Positions 23,902 to 32,657 are shown, counted from the first letter of the stretch. The stretch: DNA of 64,000 bases from Actinospineispora spinosispora DSM 44797 (GCF_000429025.1 NZ_KE386838.1:51137-115136); one strand, 5' to 3'. A program made the numbers and translations. Notes: generated by a model from the letters alone, not told the origin.

Positions 23902-25128
23902 ATGCAGTCGAAGAATGCCTTGCGGATGACGCTGCACAGAATGCGCGCGAACCGGCTGCGCACCGGGCTCACCACACTGACCATCATGATCGGCGTCGCG
24001 GCCATGATCGTGCTGATCGGACTGAGCAACGGCGTGCTCTCCATGGTCGGCACCACCCTGAACAACACGAACAACACCATCGCGATCACCCCGTCGACGC
24101 CGGACATCCTCGCGCCGAAACAGGGTCTCGACGACGGCGACCTCGCCGCGCTGCAGCGTGAGCTCGACCCGACTCTGGTCGACCGGGTCGTGCCGGTGGT
24201 CGAGGGCGCCGCGGTGATGCGCTTCGGCGCCAACGAGTTCCGGACCGCGAAGGCCACCGGTTCGAACGAGGGCCTGCTCAAGCTCCGGACCAGGCAGATC
24301 GCGGCGGGCTCGATGTTCACCGAGGACCAGTACCGGAGCAAGGCCAAGGTGGCGCTGATCGGTTCGTCCGTCGTCAAGTGGCTGTTCGCGGGCAACTCGG
24401 AAGCGGCACTCGGCCAGAACATCTACATCGGCCGGCACCAGTTCAAGGTGATCGGCATCCTCGCCAAGTCCGCGGTCGGCAACGGCGTCGCGCTGGTCCC
24501 GATGCCGACCGCCCGTGCCTACCTCTTCGGCGGGACCGACTCGCTCAACAGCATCTCGGTGATCGCCAAGGACCTCGACTCGCTGACACCGCTGTCCGAT
24601 CAGATCAGCAAGATCATGGACCGGGAGCACAACATCGGGTCGTCCGCGCAGCGCAACTACAGCGCGGACACGACGAACACAGTGGCGTCCTCCAGCCAGT
24701 CACTGACGATGCTGAACTGGTTCATCATCGCGGTCGCGGCCTGCATGCTGCTGGTCGGCGCGCTGGGCATCGCCAACACGATCCTGCTCACCGTGTCCGA
24801 ACACACCGAGGAGATCCGCCAGCACATCGCGGACGGCACTCCGAGAAGCACGATCTTCCGGCACGTGCTCGCCGAGTCGACGATCCTGGCCGCCTTCGGC
24901 GGAATCCTCGGCGTCGGCCTCGGCATCGGCGCGCTGGTGCTCGTCGAGACCCAGGTGATGCCGGAGCTCACCGGCGGCGCCGGCGCGGTGGAGATCCCGA
25001 TCCAGGCGGTCCTGATCGCCTTCGGCGCCAGCCTCCTCCTGGGCCTGCTGGCGGGCCTCTATCCCGCCACCCAGGCAGCAAAGCTGAGCCCCGCGGTCCA
25101 GGAACGAGAACTGGTCGCCACCCCGTGA
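23902..25128 (+). CDS. MacB/FtsX-type ABC transporter permease
   Basis: A 408-residue permease: an N-terminal membrane helix (TTLTIMIGVAAMIVLIG), a large periplasmic-type domain (about residues 55-270), then three C-terminal helices (WFIIAVAACMLLVGALGIANTI onward). This is the MacB_PCD plus FtsX layout used for lipoprotein or peptide export or mechanotransmission. No ATPase gene is adjacent, which is unusual. ATG with GGGAG 7 nt upstream. The stop TGA lies in the first arm of a composite palindrome. Confidence 0.88.
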   Translation: MQSKNALRMTLHRMRANRLRTGLTTLTIMIGVAAMIVLIGLSNGVLSMVGTTLNNTNNTIAITPSTPDILAPKQGLDDGDLAALQRELDPTLVDRVVPVVEGAAVMRFGANEFRTAKATGSNEGLLKLRTRQIAAGSMFTEDQYRSKAKVALIGSSVVKWLFAGNSEAALGQNIYIGRHQFKVIGILAKSAVGNGVALVPMPTARAYLFGGTDSLNSISVIAKDLDSLTPLSDQISKIMDREHNIGSSAQRNYSADTTNTVASSSQSLTMLNWFIIAVAACMLLVGALGIANTILLTVSEHTEEIRQHIADGTPRSTIFRHVLAESTILAAFGGILGVGLGIGALVLVETQVMPELTGGAGAVEIPIQAVLIAFGASLLLGLLAGLYPATQAAKLSPAVQERELVATP

Positions 25129-25244
25129 GTGGCAAGTGGTTCTACCCCGAAGGGGCGCCGAAGGCGTAGCAACCCTGGGCACTCACGACAGCTTTTCCGT
25201 CGTGAGTGCCCAGGGTTGCTATAGGACCACTTGCCACTCACGGG
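25122..25244. terminator. Composite nested palindrome A
   Basis: Outer arms 25122-25140 and 25226-25244 are perfect (19 bp, CCCGTGAGTGG type). Inside lie a CCCCGAAGGGG / GCCGAAGGC hairpin pair and a second perfect 22-bp palindrome with arms 25168-25189 and 25199-25220. It separates convergent permease and phoU genes and contains the permease stop codon. Confidence 0.88.
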
Positions 25245-25248
25245 GGGG

Positions 25249-25905
25249 TTAGACCTCCAGGGGGCCTGGCATTTCGCCGGTGATGACGTAGACCATGCGG
25301 CGGGCCACCGCGACCGAGTGGTCGCCGTAGCGCTCGTAGAACCGGGCCAGCAGCGTGATGTCGACGGCGGCGGCGACACCGTGCGTCCAGTCCGGGCTCA
25401 TCAGCACGGTGAACATGTGCCGGTGCAGGTCGTCCATCGCGTCGTCGTCGGAGTCCAGCTCGTTGGCCTTCTCCACCTGCGGGTTACGGATCACAGCCGC
25501 GGCCTTCTGCGCCAGCTCGCACGCGACCTTGCCCATCTCGGCGAAGTACGGCTTGACCTCCTCCGGCAGCACATCGGCCGGGTGCCGACGCCGCGCGGCG
25601 CGCGCCACGTGCAGCGCCAGGTCACCCATCCGTTCCAGGTCACCGGCCGCGTGAATGGCGGCGACGACGACCCGCAGGTCGGTGGCCACCGGGGCCTGCA
25701 GGGCGAGCAGCGCGAACGAGTCCTCTTCGGTCCGGTTGCGCAGCTCGTCGATCCGCAGGTCCTCGGTGATGACCTGCTCGGCGAGCGCCAGGTCGGCGTT
25801 CAACAGAGCATCGGTGGCCTTCCGCATCGCAGCGCCGACGGACTCACACATGTCCGCCAGCTCACCAGCCAGGCCGTCGAGCTTCGTTTGATACGCCTCA
25901 CGCAT
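25249..25905 (-). CDS. phoU: Phosphate-signalling regulator PhoU
   Basis: A 218-residue all-helical protein of two three-helix PhoU repeats; metal-binding acidic motifs are visible (ERMGDLALHVAR in repeat one, ERYGDHSVAVARR in repeat two). It links the Pst transporter to the PhoR-PhoP system and limits phosphate uptake. I start at the ATG of MREAYQTKL. It has its own PHO box 40-60 bp upstream, so it is probably induced with pst although it lies apart. Confidence 0.95.
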   Translation of the reverse strand: MREAYQTKLDGLAGELADMCESVGAAMRKATDALLNADLALAEQVITEDLRIDELRNRTEEDSFALLALQAPVATDLRVVVAAIHAAGDLERMGDLALHVARAARRRHPADVLPEEVKPYFAEMGKVACELAQKAAAVIRNPQVEKANELDSDDDAMDDLHRHMFTVLMSPDWTHGVAAAVDITLLARFYERYGDHSVAVARRMVYVITGEMPGPLEV

Positions 25906-25944
25906 TGGATAAGAGTATGCGAAAGGGATCACCCACCCCCCATC

Positions 25945-25966
25945 ACCAGGTGAACGGAAGGTGAAT
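25945..25966 (-). promoter_or_regulatory. PHO box upstream of phoU
   Basis: On the minus strand two 11-nt units, ATTCACCTTCC then GTTCACCTGGT, give TTCACC cores exactly 11 nt apart. They lie between the LCP gene stop and the phoU start. This matches the PHO box before pstS and suggests PhoP control of phoU. Confidence 0.8.
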
Positions 25967-25974
25967 TGGGCAGA

Positions 25975-28494
25975 TTACTTGCAGCTCAGGGCTGCTGCGG
26001 TGACCAGGCTGGGCGGCGCGGCGGCGGCAGGCCCCTGAGCCGCCTGCACCTGGCCGTCGAAGGAATCCCCGAGCACCAGCTCCAGCGTGCCGGTCCCGGA
26101 CACCGTCTGGGTGATCGCGCTGGGCACCGCCTGCGCCAGTGTCGCGGCCTGATCCGCCTGATCCGGGGAGCTGCGGATGACGCTCTTGCCGTCTTCCAGG
26201 TGCGGCGAGTCGCCGGTCTTCGACACCGTGTAGCCGAGGGTCCGCAGCGAATCGGCCGCCTGGTTCGCCAGGCCGGACTTCGAAGAGCCGTTGCGCACGA
26301 CCAGGGTGATCGCGCTGGGTGGCACGGTCGCGGACGCGGCGTCGTCGCTGGTCGGGCCGGTGACGGTCGTGGTGCTGGCACCCTCGCCCGGCAGTGCCTT
26401 GTTCGTCCGGATCTGGTCGAACAGCGTCTTCGCGTCGTCCGGTCGCAGCACCTGGTTGCCCCGGGTGTCGGGTTGCGCGGCGGTCGGCACGCCGACGAAG
26501 TCGACCTTCGTCGGGTCGACGTCGTGCATCGCCGAGGCAAGCTTGCCGATGTCGGTCAGGTTCGCCGAGTCGTTCACCGAATGCTCGGCGAATGCGCTGA
26601 CCAGGCGTTCCAGCTTGCCGATGCTGCCGACCGTCTGGTCGGAGGTGCCCCTGGCGAGCAGCGCGGCGAGTACCGCCTGTTGACGCAGGTTGTGCTCGAC
26701 CCCGGAGGGCGACTCGCCGCGCACGTGCTGCGCGCGGATGTAGGTGAGCGCGGTCTGACCGCCCATGACCTGCTTGCCGACCGCCGAGACGATCGGTCCG
26801 AGCTGGCTGTCGAGCACCGGTTTCGGTACGCACACGACGAGGCCGTTCATCGCGTCGACCATGTTCTGCACGCCCGCGAGGTCCAGCGCGGTGAAGTGGT
26901 TGACCGCGAGCCCGGTCAGCTGCTGGATCGCCTTGGTGACGCATCGGGGTCCGCCGACCTGGAACGCGCTGGCCAGCTGAACCCCGGACTGCGCGGGCGT
27001 CGTGCCACCCGGGTAGCTCGCGCTCGCCTGGTTGTACGTGTCGCAGCTGGGGCGGTCGATCTCCAGGTTCGCCGGCAGCGACAGCCAGACGACGCGGTCC
27101 CGCGCGGCCGGTACGTGCGCCAGCAGGACAGTACTCATGCCGGTCGCCTTGACCGCGCCGGTGACGGTCTGGTCGAGGCCGCCGGGATCGGTGCCGATCA
27201 TCAAATAGTTGTGGTCGCCGGCCTGCGCGGCGGCGTCGACGATCGCGCCCGAGTTGGGGTCGAGTGCCGCGACCGTGCGCAGCTTGCCGTCCAGCTGCAG
27301 CTGGGTGATCCACCCCGCGGTGATCGCGACGAACAACGCGACCGCGGCGGCGATCGCGACGATCCGGACCGCCTTGCGCCGGGTGGAGGGCGGCTCAGGC
27401 GGTGCCGGCGGCTCTGCTGCCTCGGGCTCTGCCTTCGGGGCGACCACCGGGACCTTGCCGGTGCGGCTGACCCGCGCGGTCATCTCCTTGCCCATACCGG
27501 CGTGGATCGCGGTGAGCCTGGTCAGCGTCTCGTCGATCTTGGCGGCGCGCAGCTCGAACCCGACCAGTTCCTCCGGCTGGTCACCCGAGTACTCCCGTTC
27601 GGTGCGCGGCGCGGCGGGCACCTCGGACACCTCGGGCTCGACGGGTTCGTCGTCGTGGTCGTCCTCGCGGTCGTCCTCGTCACGGCCGTACTCGTCGTCG
27701 GCGTCCCGCTCGTCGTGCGACCGGTCGCTCGGGAGATCCGGGCGGCGGCCGTTGACCACCGGATCGTCCGAGGCGTCGTCGCCGGCCGGTGCGTCGTCGA
27801 ACAGATCCTCGGCGCTGATCTCGGCGGTGAGCACGTCCACCGGTGACGTCGGCTTCTGTGGCCCCGGCTGAACCGCCAGTTCGCTCGTCGGCTGGTCGAG
27901 AGAACTGTGCGGCTCGGTGCCGCCCTGCCGGCGAGGCGGTTGGTCGCCGTAGGCACCGAGTGGCGAGTTCAGCGCGCTGATCGAGCCCTTGGGGAACAGC
28001 TTCTCGGTGACGCCTTGGTCGTCGTCACCGAGCACGTCGTAGGCGCCCCCGCCCGGCCGGGACGCCGGTGCGTTGGGCACGCCCTTCGGAAAGATGCTGT
28101 CCAGGACGCGTCGGGGATAGAACTCGGCGGTCTCGCCGTTGTCCCAGTTCGAGGGCTGAGGAGCCGGCCCGGGGTAACCGTTCCGGTCCGGCGACCTGGG
28201 CGGATCGACGTCCCAGCCGTCGGGCTCGTCCCAGTCGCGCGGGTCATCGCGGGCTGTTTCGTCGTCCCAGCCGCCCGCGTCGTCCGGAGTGTCCCAGCCG
28301 GGCGGCGCATCCTGGTCGTCGTCGGCGACCGGTTCGTCCTGGGGCTGACCGCGCAGGCTGTGCTGGTTGGTCTCCCTCGGCGAGACGTCGGCACCGTGCT
28401 TGGCCAGCAGGTCGGCCACGCTGAGACCGCCCGGTTCCTCGGCGTCTCGGCGGCGGCGGGTACGGGTCACCTGTTCTGGGTCACCGTCCGCCAC
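25975..28494 (-). CDS. LytR-CpsA-Psr family protein with LytR_C domain
   Basis: An 839-residue envelope protein. Residues 1-~375 are a cytoplasmic, strongly acidic, low-complexity region with repeated FPKG motifs; one membrane helix follows at about 378-400; then an LCP domain and a C-terminal LytR_C domain (VVRNGSSKSGLANQAADSL). LCP enzymes attach polymers to peptidoglycan. Here the usual PRD of the active-site strand reads PAN (LSLPANLEI) and the RxRH motif reads RAQH, so catalysis may be altered. GTG with GGAGGT upstream. Homologous position to Rv0822c. Confidence 0.88.
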   Translation of the reverse strand: MADGDPEQVTRTRRRRDAEEPGGLSVADLLAKHGADVSPRETNQHSLRGQPQDEPVADDDQDAPPGWDTPDDAGGWDDETARDDPRDWDEPDGWDVDPPRSPDRNGYPGPAPQPSNWDNGETAEFYPRRVLDSIFPKGVPNAPASRPGGGAYDVLGDDDQGVTEKLFPKGSISALNSPLGAYGDQPPRRQGGTEPHSSLDQPTSELAVQPGPQKPTSPVDVLTAEISAEDLFDDAPAGDDASDDPVVNGRRPDLPSDRSHDERDADDEYGRDEDDREDDHDDEPVEPEVSEVPAAPRTEREYSGDQPEELVGFELRAAKIDETLTRLTAIHAGMGKEMTARVSRTGKVPVVAPKAEPEAAEPPAPPEPPSTRRKAVRIVAIAAAVALFVAITAGWITQLQLDGKLRTVAALDPNSGAIVDAAAQAGDHNYLMIGTDPGGLDQTVTGAVKATGMSTVLLAHVPAARDRVVWLSLPANLEIDRPSCDTYNQASASYPGGTTPAQSGVQLASAFQVGGPRCVTKAIQQLTGLAVNHFTALDLAGVQNMVDAMNGLVVCVPKPVLDSQLGPIVSAVGKQVMGGQTALTYIRAQHVRGESPSGVEHNLRQQAVLAALLARGTSDQTVGSIGKLERLVSAFAEHSVNDSANLTDIGKLASAMHDVDPTKVDFVGVPTAAQPDTRGNQVLRPDDAKTLFDQIRTNKALPGEGASTTTVTGPTSDDAASATVPPSAITLVVRNGSSKSGLANQAADSLRTLGYTVSKTGDSPHLEDGKSVIRSSPDQADQAATLAQAVPSAITQTVSGTGTLELVLGDSFDGQVQAAQGPAAAAPPSLVTAAALSCK

Positions 28495-28603
28495 GCCACC
28501 TCCCGGCTGATCTTGATCGTGAGCCTGGGTACTTGTGGAAATCGTACCCAGGTCCCTCGGTCACCCTGAGGTCGCACGGCGTTATAGCAGTGCGCTGGGC
28601 AGT

Positions 28604-29485
28604 TTACCCTCGCATCGACGCCGGTTGTGGGATGTCACGCCGTGCGCCGGCAGCCCCGGCGAGGGCTACCGCGCCGTCGTGCTTGCGGTACGCGACAGCG
28701 TTGCGACCCGCCCCCTTCGCCGCGTACAGCAGCACGTCCGCGCCGACCAGGAGCTGCTCGACGTCCGGTGGCTCGGCGACGCTGTGCGCGACCCCGACGC
28801 TCACCGTGACCCGGAGGTCCGGGTCGAGCTCGAGCCACCGGTGCGTGTCGATGCGGGTGCGGGCAACCTCGCACACCTCGACCGCCTCCGACGGCTCGAA
28901 ACCGGGCATGACCAGCGCGAACTCCTCGCCGCCGTACCGTGCGCAGAACGCGCCGTCGGGCAGCGCGGCGTCCAGCTGGGCGACCACGTGCTGCAGGACC
29001 CGGTCACCGAACGGGTGCCCGTAGCGGTCGTTGACCTTCTTGAAGTGATCGATGTCGACCATGGCCAGCGCCATGCCGGAGCGGACCACGGCCGGGTCGT
29101 TCAGCAGCGTGCTGAGCCGATCGTCGAGGTAGCGGCGGTTGTAGCTGGCGGTCAGGAAGTCACGGCGGGCCTGCTCACGGACCATCTCGTGTTCGTGACG
29201 CAGCCGGTCCAGCTCGGCGCGCACCGGGTGCGGGCGATCGGGCGCGTCGTGCAGCAGCTCGACCGCGTTGGCCATGCGCCGGTACGCCTCCTCCCACAGG
29301 CCGAGCCGCGCCAGTTCCTCGCCGTCCGCGATGCATTCCTGCACGGCCGTCAGGTCGAGATGGGAGTCAAGTTCTAGATGAGTGTTCAGCGAACTCTCCG
29401 GACGCGCCGCGGGGACGCGCCCCACCGCGCTGTCGGCACGGTGCGAGGGCCGCTCGGCCGTCCGGCCGCGCTGCGAGGAACTCAC
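28604..29485 (-). CDS. GGDEF-domain diguanylate cyclase
   Basis: A 293-residue protein. The N-terminal ~110 residues are helical (TPR-like, then a coiled coil DRLRHEHEMVREQ). The C-terminal GGDEF domain carries DIDHFKKVNDRYGH and the active loop RYGGEEFALV, so it should make c-di-GMP from GTP. The RxxD product-inhibition site before the loop is absent. GTG at 29485 with AGGAGG about 10 nt upstream. No membrane or phosphoreceiver domain, so it is a soluble enzyme. Confidence 0.92.
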   Translation of the reverse strand: MSSSQRGRTAERPSHRADSAVGRVPAARPESSLNTHLELDSHLDLTAVQECIADGEELARLGLWEEAYRRMANAVELLHDAPDRPHPVRAELDRLRHEHEMVREQARRDFLTASYNRRYLDDRLSTLLNDPAVVRSGMALAMVDIDHFKKVNDRYGHPFGDRVLQHVVAQLDAALPDGAFCARYGGEEFALVMPGFEPSEAVEVCEVARTRIDTHRWLELDPDLRVTVSVGVAHSVAEPPDVEQLLVGADVLLYAAKGAGRNAVAYRKHDGAVALAGAAGARRDIPQPASMRG

Positions 29486-29603
29486 TCCACATCCACCTCC
29501 TAGGGGTCCCCATCGTCGGTGCTGATCGCCGGTTGGCCGGTTGTTACGGCCCGTGTCCTGGTCTTTTCGCCCGAGTGAGCGAATCGGTGTCCTTTACGTT
29601 TAG

Positions 29604-30767
29604 TTACCCGCCGGAACTCGCCAACTCCGCCCCGCCGGGAACCGTGACGTCGTCCGGATCCTCCAGCCACCCGTGCGGCAAGGTGACCTTGCCCGGCGAC
29701 CCCTGCCGTCCGCGTGGGGCTTCCACGTCGTCCGGCAGCGCCGAGCCGTCCAACTGGGCGACCAGTTCATCGAGCTGGTCGAGCGAACCGACCATCGCCA
29801 GTTCGCGGCGCAGCGTCGAACCGACCGGGAAGCCCTTGAGGTACCAGGCGATGTGCTTGCGGAAGTCCCGGATGCCCTTGTCCGCGCCGAGGTGCTCGGT
29901 GAGCAGCCGCGCGTGCCGCGACAGCGTGCCGGCGACCTGACCGAGCGTGGGCGTCGGCGGCACCGGACGACCGGACAGCGCCGCCTCCAGCTCGCCGAAC
30001 AGCCACGGCCGCCCGAGGCAGCCGCGACCGATCACGACGCCGTCGCACCCGGTCTCCGCCATCAGCCGCATCGCGTCGGCAGCGCTGAACACGTCACCGT
30101 TGCCCAGGACGGGCAGCTCACCCGGCAGCGCGTCCCGCAACCGGGCGACGGCCGACCAGTCGGCCTGACCGGAGTAGCGCTGCGCGGCGGTCCGCGCGTG
30201 CAATGCGACGGCGGCCGCGCCCACATCGGCCGCGATCCGGCCCGCCTCGAGGTAGGTGTGGTGCTGATCGTCGATGCCGATGCGCATCTTCACGGTCAGC
30301 GGCATTCCGCCCGGCTTCGCGCTGGTCTGCGCGGCGCGCACCGCGCCGGTGACGATCCGCTCGAACAGCCGGCGCTTGTACGGCAGCGCGGCCCCGCCAC
30401 CCCGGCGGGTCACCTTCGGGACCGGGCAGCCGAAGTTCAGGTCGACGTGGTCGGCCAGGTCCTCGTCGACGACCATCTGCACGGCCGCCGCGACGGTCGC
30501 CGGGTCGACACCGTAGAGCTGCAGCGAGCGCGGGTACTCCTCCGGGTCGAACCGGATCATCCGATACGTCTCGGGGTGCCGCTCGACGAGCGCCCGGGAG
30601 GTGATCATCTCGCAGACGTACAGGCCGGCGCCGTACTCACGGCACAACCGGCGGAACGCCACGTTCGTCACCCCGGCCATCGGGGCAAGCACCACCGGCG
30701 GGTCGACCTGGAACGGTCCGATCCGCAGTGCCGACCGGGAATCGGTCGCGGTACTCATCGCTGCCAT
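29604..30767 (-). CDS. dus: tRNA-dihydrouridine synthase
   Basis: A 387-residue FMN TIM-barrel enzyme that reduces uridines in the tRNA D-loop with NADPH. Motifs: APMAGVTNVAFRRLC, LNFGCPVPKVTRRGGGAAL with the catalytic Cys, and GDVFSAADA plus GRGCLGRPWLF for FMN. Position next to the LCP gene matches Rv0822c-Rv0823c. The start may be the ATG at 30767 or the one three codons later. The C-terminal ~50 residues are a polar extension. Confidence 0.94.
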   Translation of the reverse strand: MAAMSTATDSRSALRIGPFQVDPPVVLAPMAGVTNVAFRRLCREYGAGLYVCEMITSRALVERHPETYRMIRFDPEEYPRSLQLYGVDPATVAAAVQMVVDEDLADHVDLNFGCPVPKVTRRGGGAALPYKRRLFERIVTGAVRAAQTSAKPGGMPLTVKMRIGIDDQHHTYLEAGRIAADVGAAAVALHARTAAQRYSGQADWSAVARLRDALPGELPVLGNGDVFSAADAMRLMAETGCDGVVIGRGCLGRPWLFGELEAALSGRPVPPTPTLGQVAGTLSRHARLLTEHLGADKGIRDFRKHIAWYLKGFPVGSTLRRELAMVGSLDQLDELVAQLDGSALPDDVEAPRGRQGSPGKVTLPHGWLEDPDDVTVPGGAELASSGG

Positions 30768-31111
30768 ACGCTGATCAGCAGCCGACTACGATCGTCATCT
30801 GATAAACGGTACCGGCGTGGTTACGGTCACCCATCGTCGCGTCCGCGACCCGCACCCGCGCCGCGGTGACCGGTCACCCAGACCCTCTCTGCCACGCCCA
30901 CCATCGGGCAAATCCACCGCTCATCGGAAATTTCATGCTGGTCACCGGATCGGCGCTGGGATGAACGCGGTGACGTGAACCGACCGCGGTGCTCTGGAGT
31001 GAACGCGGTGACGTGTCTTGCCAAAACAGGCCGTCGACGGTTGTGTGCTGATTCATACTGGCCGCTCAGCGAAGAACCGTCTCTTCCGAACCGAGAGTTG
31101 ACCCCAGAGAG
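30768..31111. other. Intergenic promoter region with direct repeats
   Basis: A 344-bp stretch between divergent dus and the glycosyltransferase-like gene, with no gene visible. A 16-nt direct repeat (TGAACGCGGTGACGTG) occurs at 30962-30977 and 31000-31015, 38 bp apart. GAGAGTTGAC is repeated just before the downstream start. These may be regulator sites. Confidence 0.5.
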
Positions 31112-32335
31112 TTGACGTTGCGCCCCAACCCATTCGGCGAGTCGCTCCCCCGCGTCGTGCCCGGCGAGGTGGTCGAGATGTCGGTGCCCGCTGGGCTGCC
31201 CCGCCCGGACCGGACGGAGCCGGACCGCGGGCCGCGCGTCGCTGTACTGAGTCTGCGCGAGGTGCGGCCGATCGCCGACTTCGGTGGTCTGCACGAGGCC
31301 GAGGAGGTGCTGGTCGAGACGACGTCAGCCGGGTTGTACCGGGTCGTGCTGTCCTCTCCGAGGTACTCGCGGCCGCCGTTCACCTCGGGCGTGCTGCGCC
31401 GCGCGATGAACTCGAGCCGGTTGGTGCACCCGTATCGGATCGAGCACCACCAGCAGCGAGGTAATCCGGCCGATGTGCTGGTCGTGCTGGCCCGCGACCT
31501 GGCCGATGCGGCCGTGCTGGTCGGGGTGCCCGGCTGGCACGAGCTCGGTGACGTCGTTCTGGTGCACATCTCGGTCGTCACCGAACGTGACCTGCGCAGG
31601 TACCCGGAGCTGGTCGGTCAGCTGCGCAAGCGGGTCGACGCGCTGTTCAGCGGCACCGAGATGCCACCGCTCGGGCACCTGCGCTCGGACCGGCTGCGCA
31701 CCGTCGGGGTGGTCCCGCCGATGATCGACGTGCTGGCGTTCCCCACCAGGGAGTCGGAGGAACGCACGATCGACATCTTCAGCCCCGGCGCTCGCCCACC
31801 CGGCCAGCACCGGCTGCTGAACCACTGGGCGGACGCGAACGGCGGCCGCTACCAGCACGACATCGGCCAGCTCGGCGCCATCACCTCGCTCGCGCAGCAC
31901 CGGCGGATCTTCACCACGATGGCAACCAGGTCGCGCATGATGCTGACCAACTTCAGCCAGTTCGACCACCGCCGCCACGCGGGCCAGCACCGGGAGGTGG
32001 GCGGCCGCTTCTACGACGCGATGGCGGCAGGCTGCGCCCTGGTGGGCGACCTGCCGACGTCGTCGCGCCAGTTCGGCGAGTACCTGGCGGCGGCCGAGCC
32101 ACTGGGGTTCCCCTCGGATGCGCTACGCATGCCCGACGAGGTGATCGCCGCACTGGCGGACCACGGAGAGTCCCGCCGCCTCGGCAACGCCGCCAGAGCA
32201 GCGGCCCTGCGCTACAACGACGTGGCCCACCGCTACGCCGAAATGATCACCCTGGCCGACATCCCCGACTCCCCGGGCGTGCAACACCGAATAGACCACC
32301 TGGCAGAAGAAGCAAGAAGAACCGAAAAGACGTAA
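31112..32335 (+). CDS. Glycosyltransferase-like protein
   Basis: A 407-residue cytoplasmic protein. The N-terminal half resembles a GT-B Rossmann domain without clear motifs; the C-terminal half has GGRFYDAMAAGCALVGDLPTSS, the glycosyltransferase family-1/CgeB-like nucleotide-sugar loop, and a final helix of LGNAARAAALRYNDVAHRYAEM. It may transfer a sugar to a wall or capsule glycan. The start is uncertain: TTG at 31112 gives the longest frame, ATG at 31178 (with a GAGG site) is as likely. Followed by the structured element at 32385. Confidence 0.6.
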   Translation: MTLRPNPFGESLPRVVPGEVVEMSVPAGLPRPDRTEPDRGPRVAVLSLREVRPIADFGGLHEAEEVLVETTSAGLYRVVLSSPRYSRPPFTSGVLRRAMNSSRLVHPYRIEHHQQRGNPADVLVVLARDLADAAVLVGVPGWHELGDVVLVHISVVTERDLRRYPELVGQLRKRVDALFSGTEMPPLGHLRSDRLRTVGVVPPMIDVLAFPTRESEERTIDIFSPGARPPGQHRLLNHWADANGGRYQHDIGQLGAITSLAQHRRIFTTMATRSRMMLTNFSQFDHRRHAGQHREVGGRFYDAMAAGCALVGDLPTSSRQFGEYLAAAEPLGFPSDALRMPDEVIAALADHGESRRLGNAARAAALRYNDVAHRYAEMITLADIPDSPGVQHRIDHLAEEARRTEKT

Positions 32336-32384
32336 CCCACACCCCGAGCGTGGGATGCGCATCGCAACCCAACCACCTCACCCC

Positions 32385-32657
32385 GCACCGGGAACGTGGT
32401 GCCGCACGTTTCAAGGCTGGGCCCCGCAAGGCGGGCCGAAGGCCGTTCCGCCGAAGGCGGGTAGTGCCTGAGTGGCGGCTCCCAAGCAGGGCACCAAGCG
32501 CGCGCGTCGCCGAAGGCGACTTTTTTCCGCAGTGGGCCCCCGAAGGGGGTCCGCGAGGAAAAACCCCAGGCAGCGAGCCGTTAGGCGAGCCGCCTGGATC
32601 GTTCCCGGTTGGCCCGGAGGGCCTGCCGGGAACGATGGCGCGCGAAGCAGGCCGAGT
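32385..32657 (+). repeat. Multi-hairpin structured element, copy 1
   Basis: About 270 bp between convergent genes, related along its length to the inverted copy at 63503-63788. In order: small GAAGG-capped hairpins (32430-32460), GTCGCC-GAA-GGCGAC (32506-32520), a T6 run pairing with the A-run at 32558-32563 around a CCCC/GGGG hairpin, a CCAGGC/GCCTGG stem (32566-32597), and an 11-bp stem ATCGTTCCCGG (32598-32608) with 32626-32636 enclosing GGCCC/GGGCC. The tail GGCGCGCGAAGCAGGCC abuts the purD stop. It could act as a bidirectional terminator or a small structured RNA. Confidence 0.8.
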
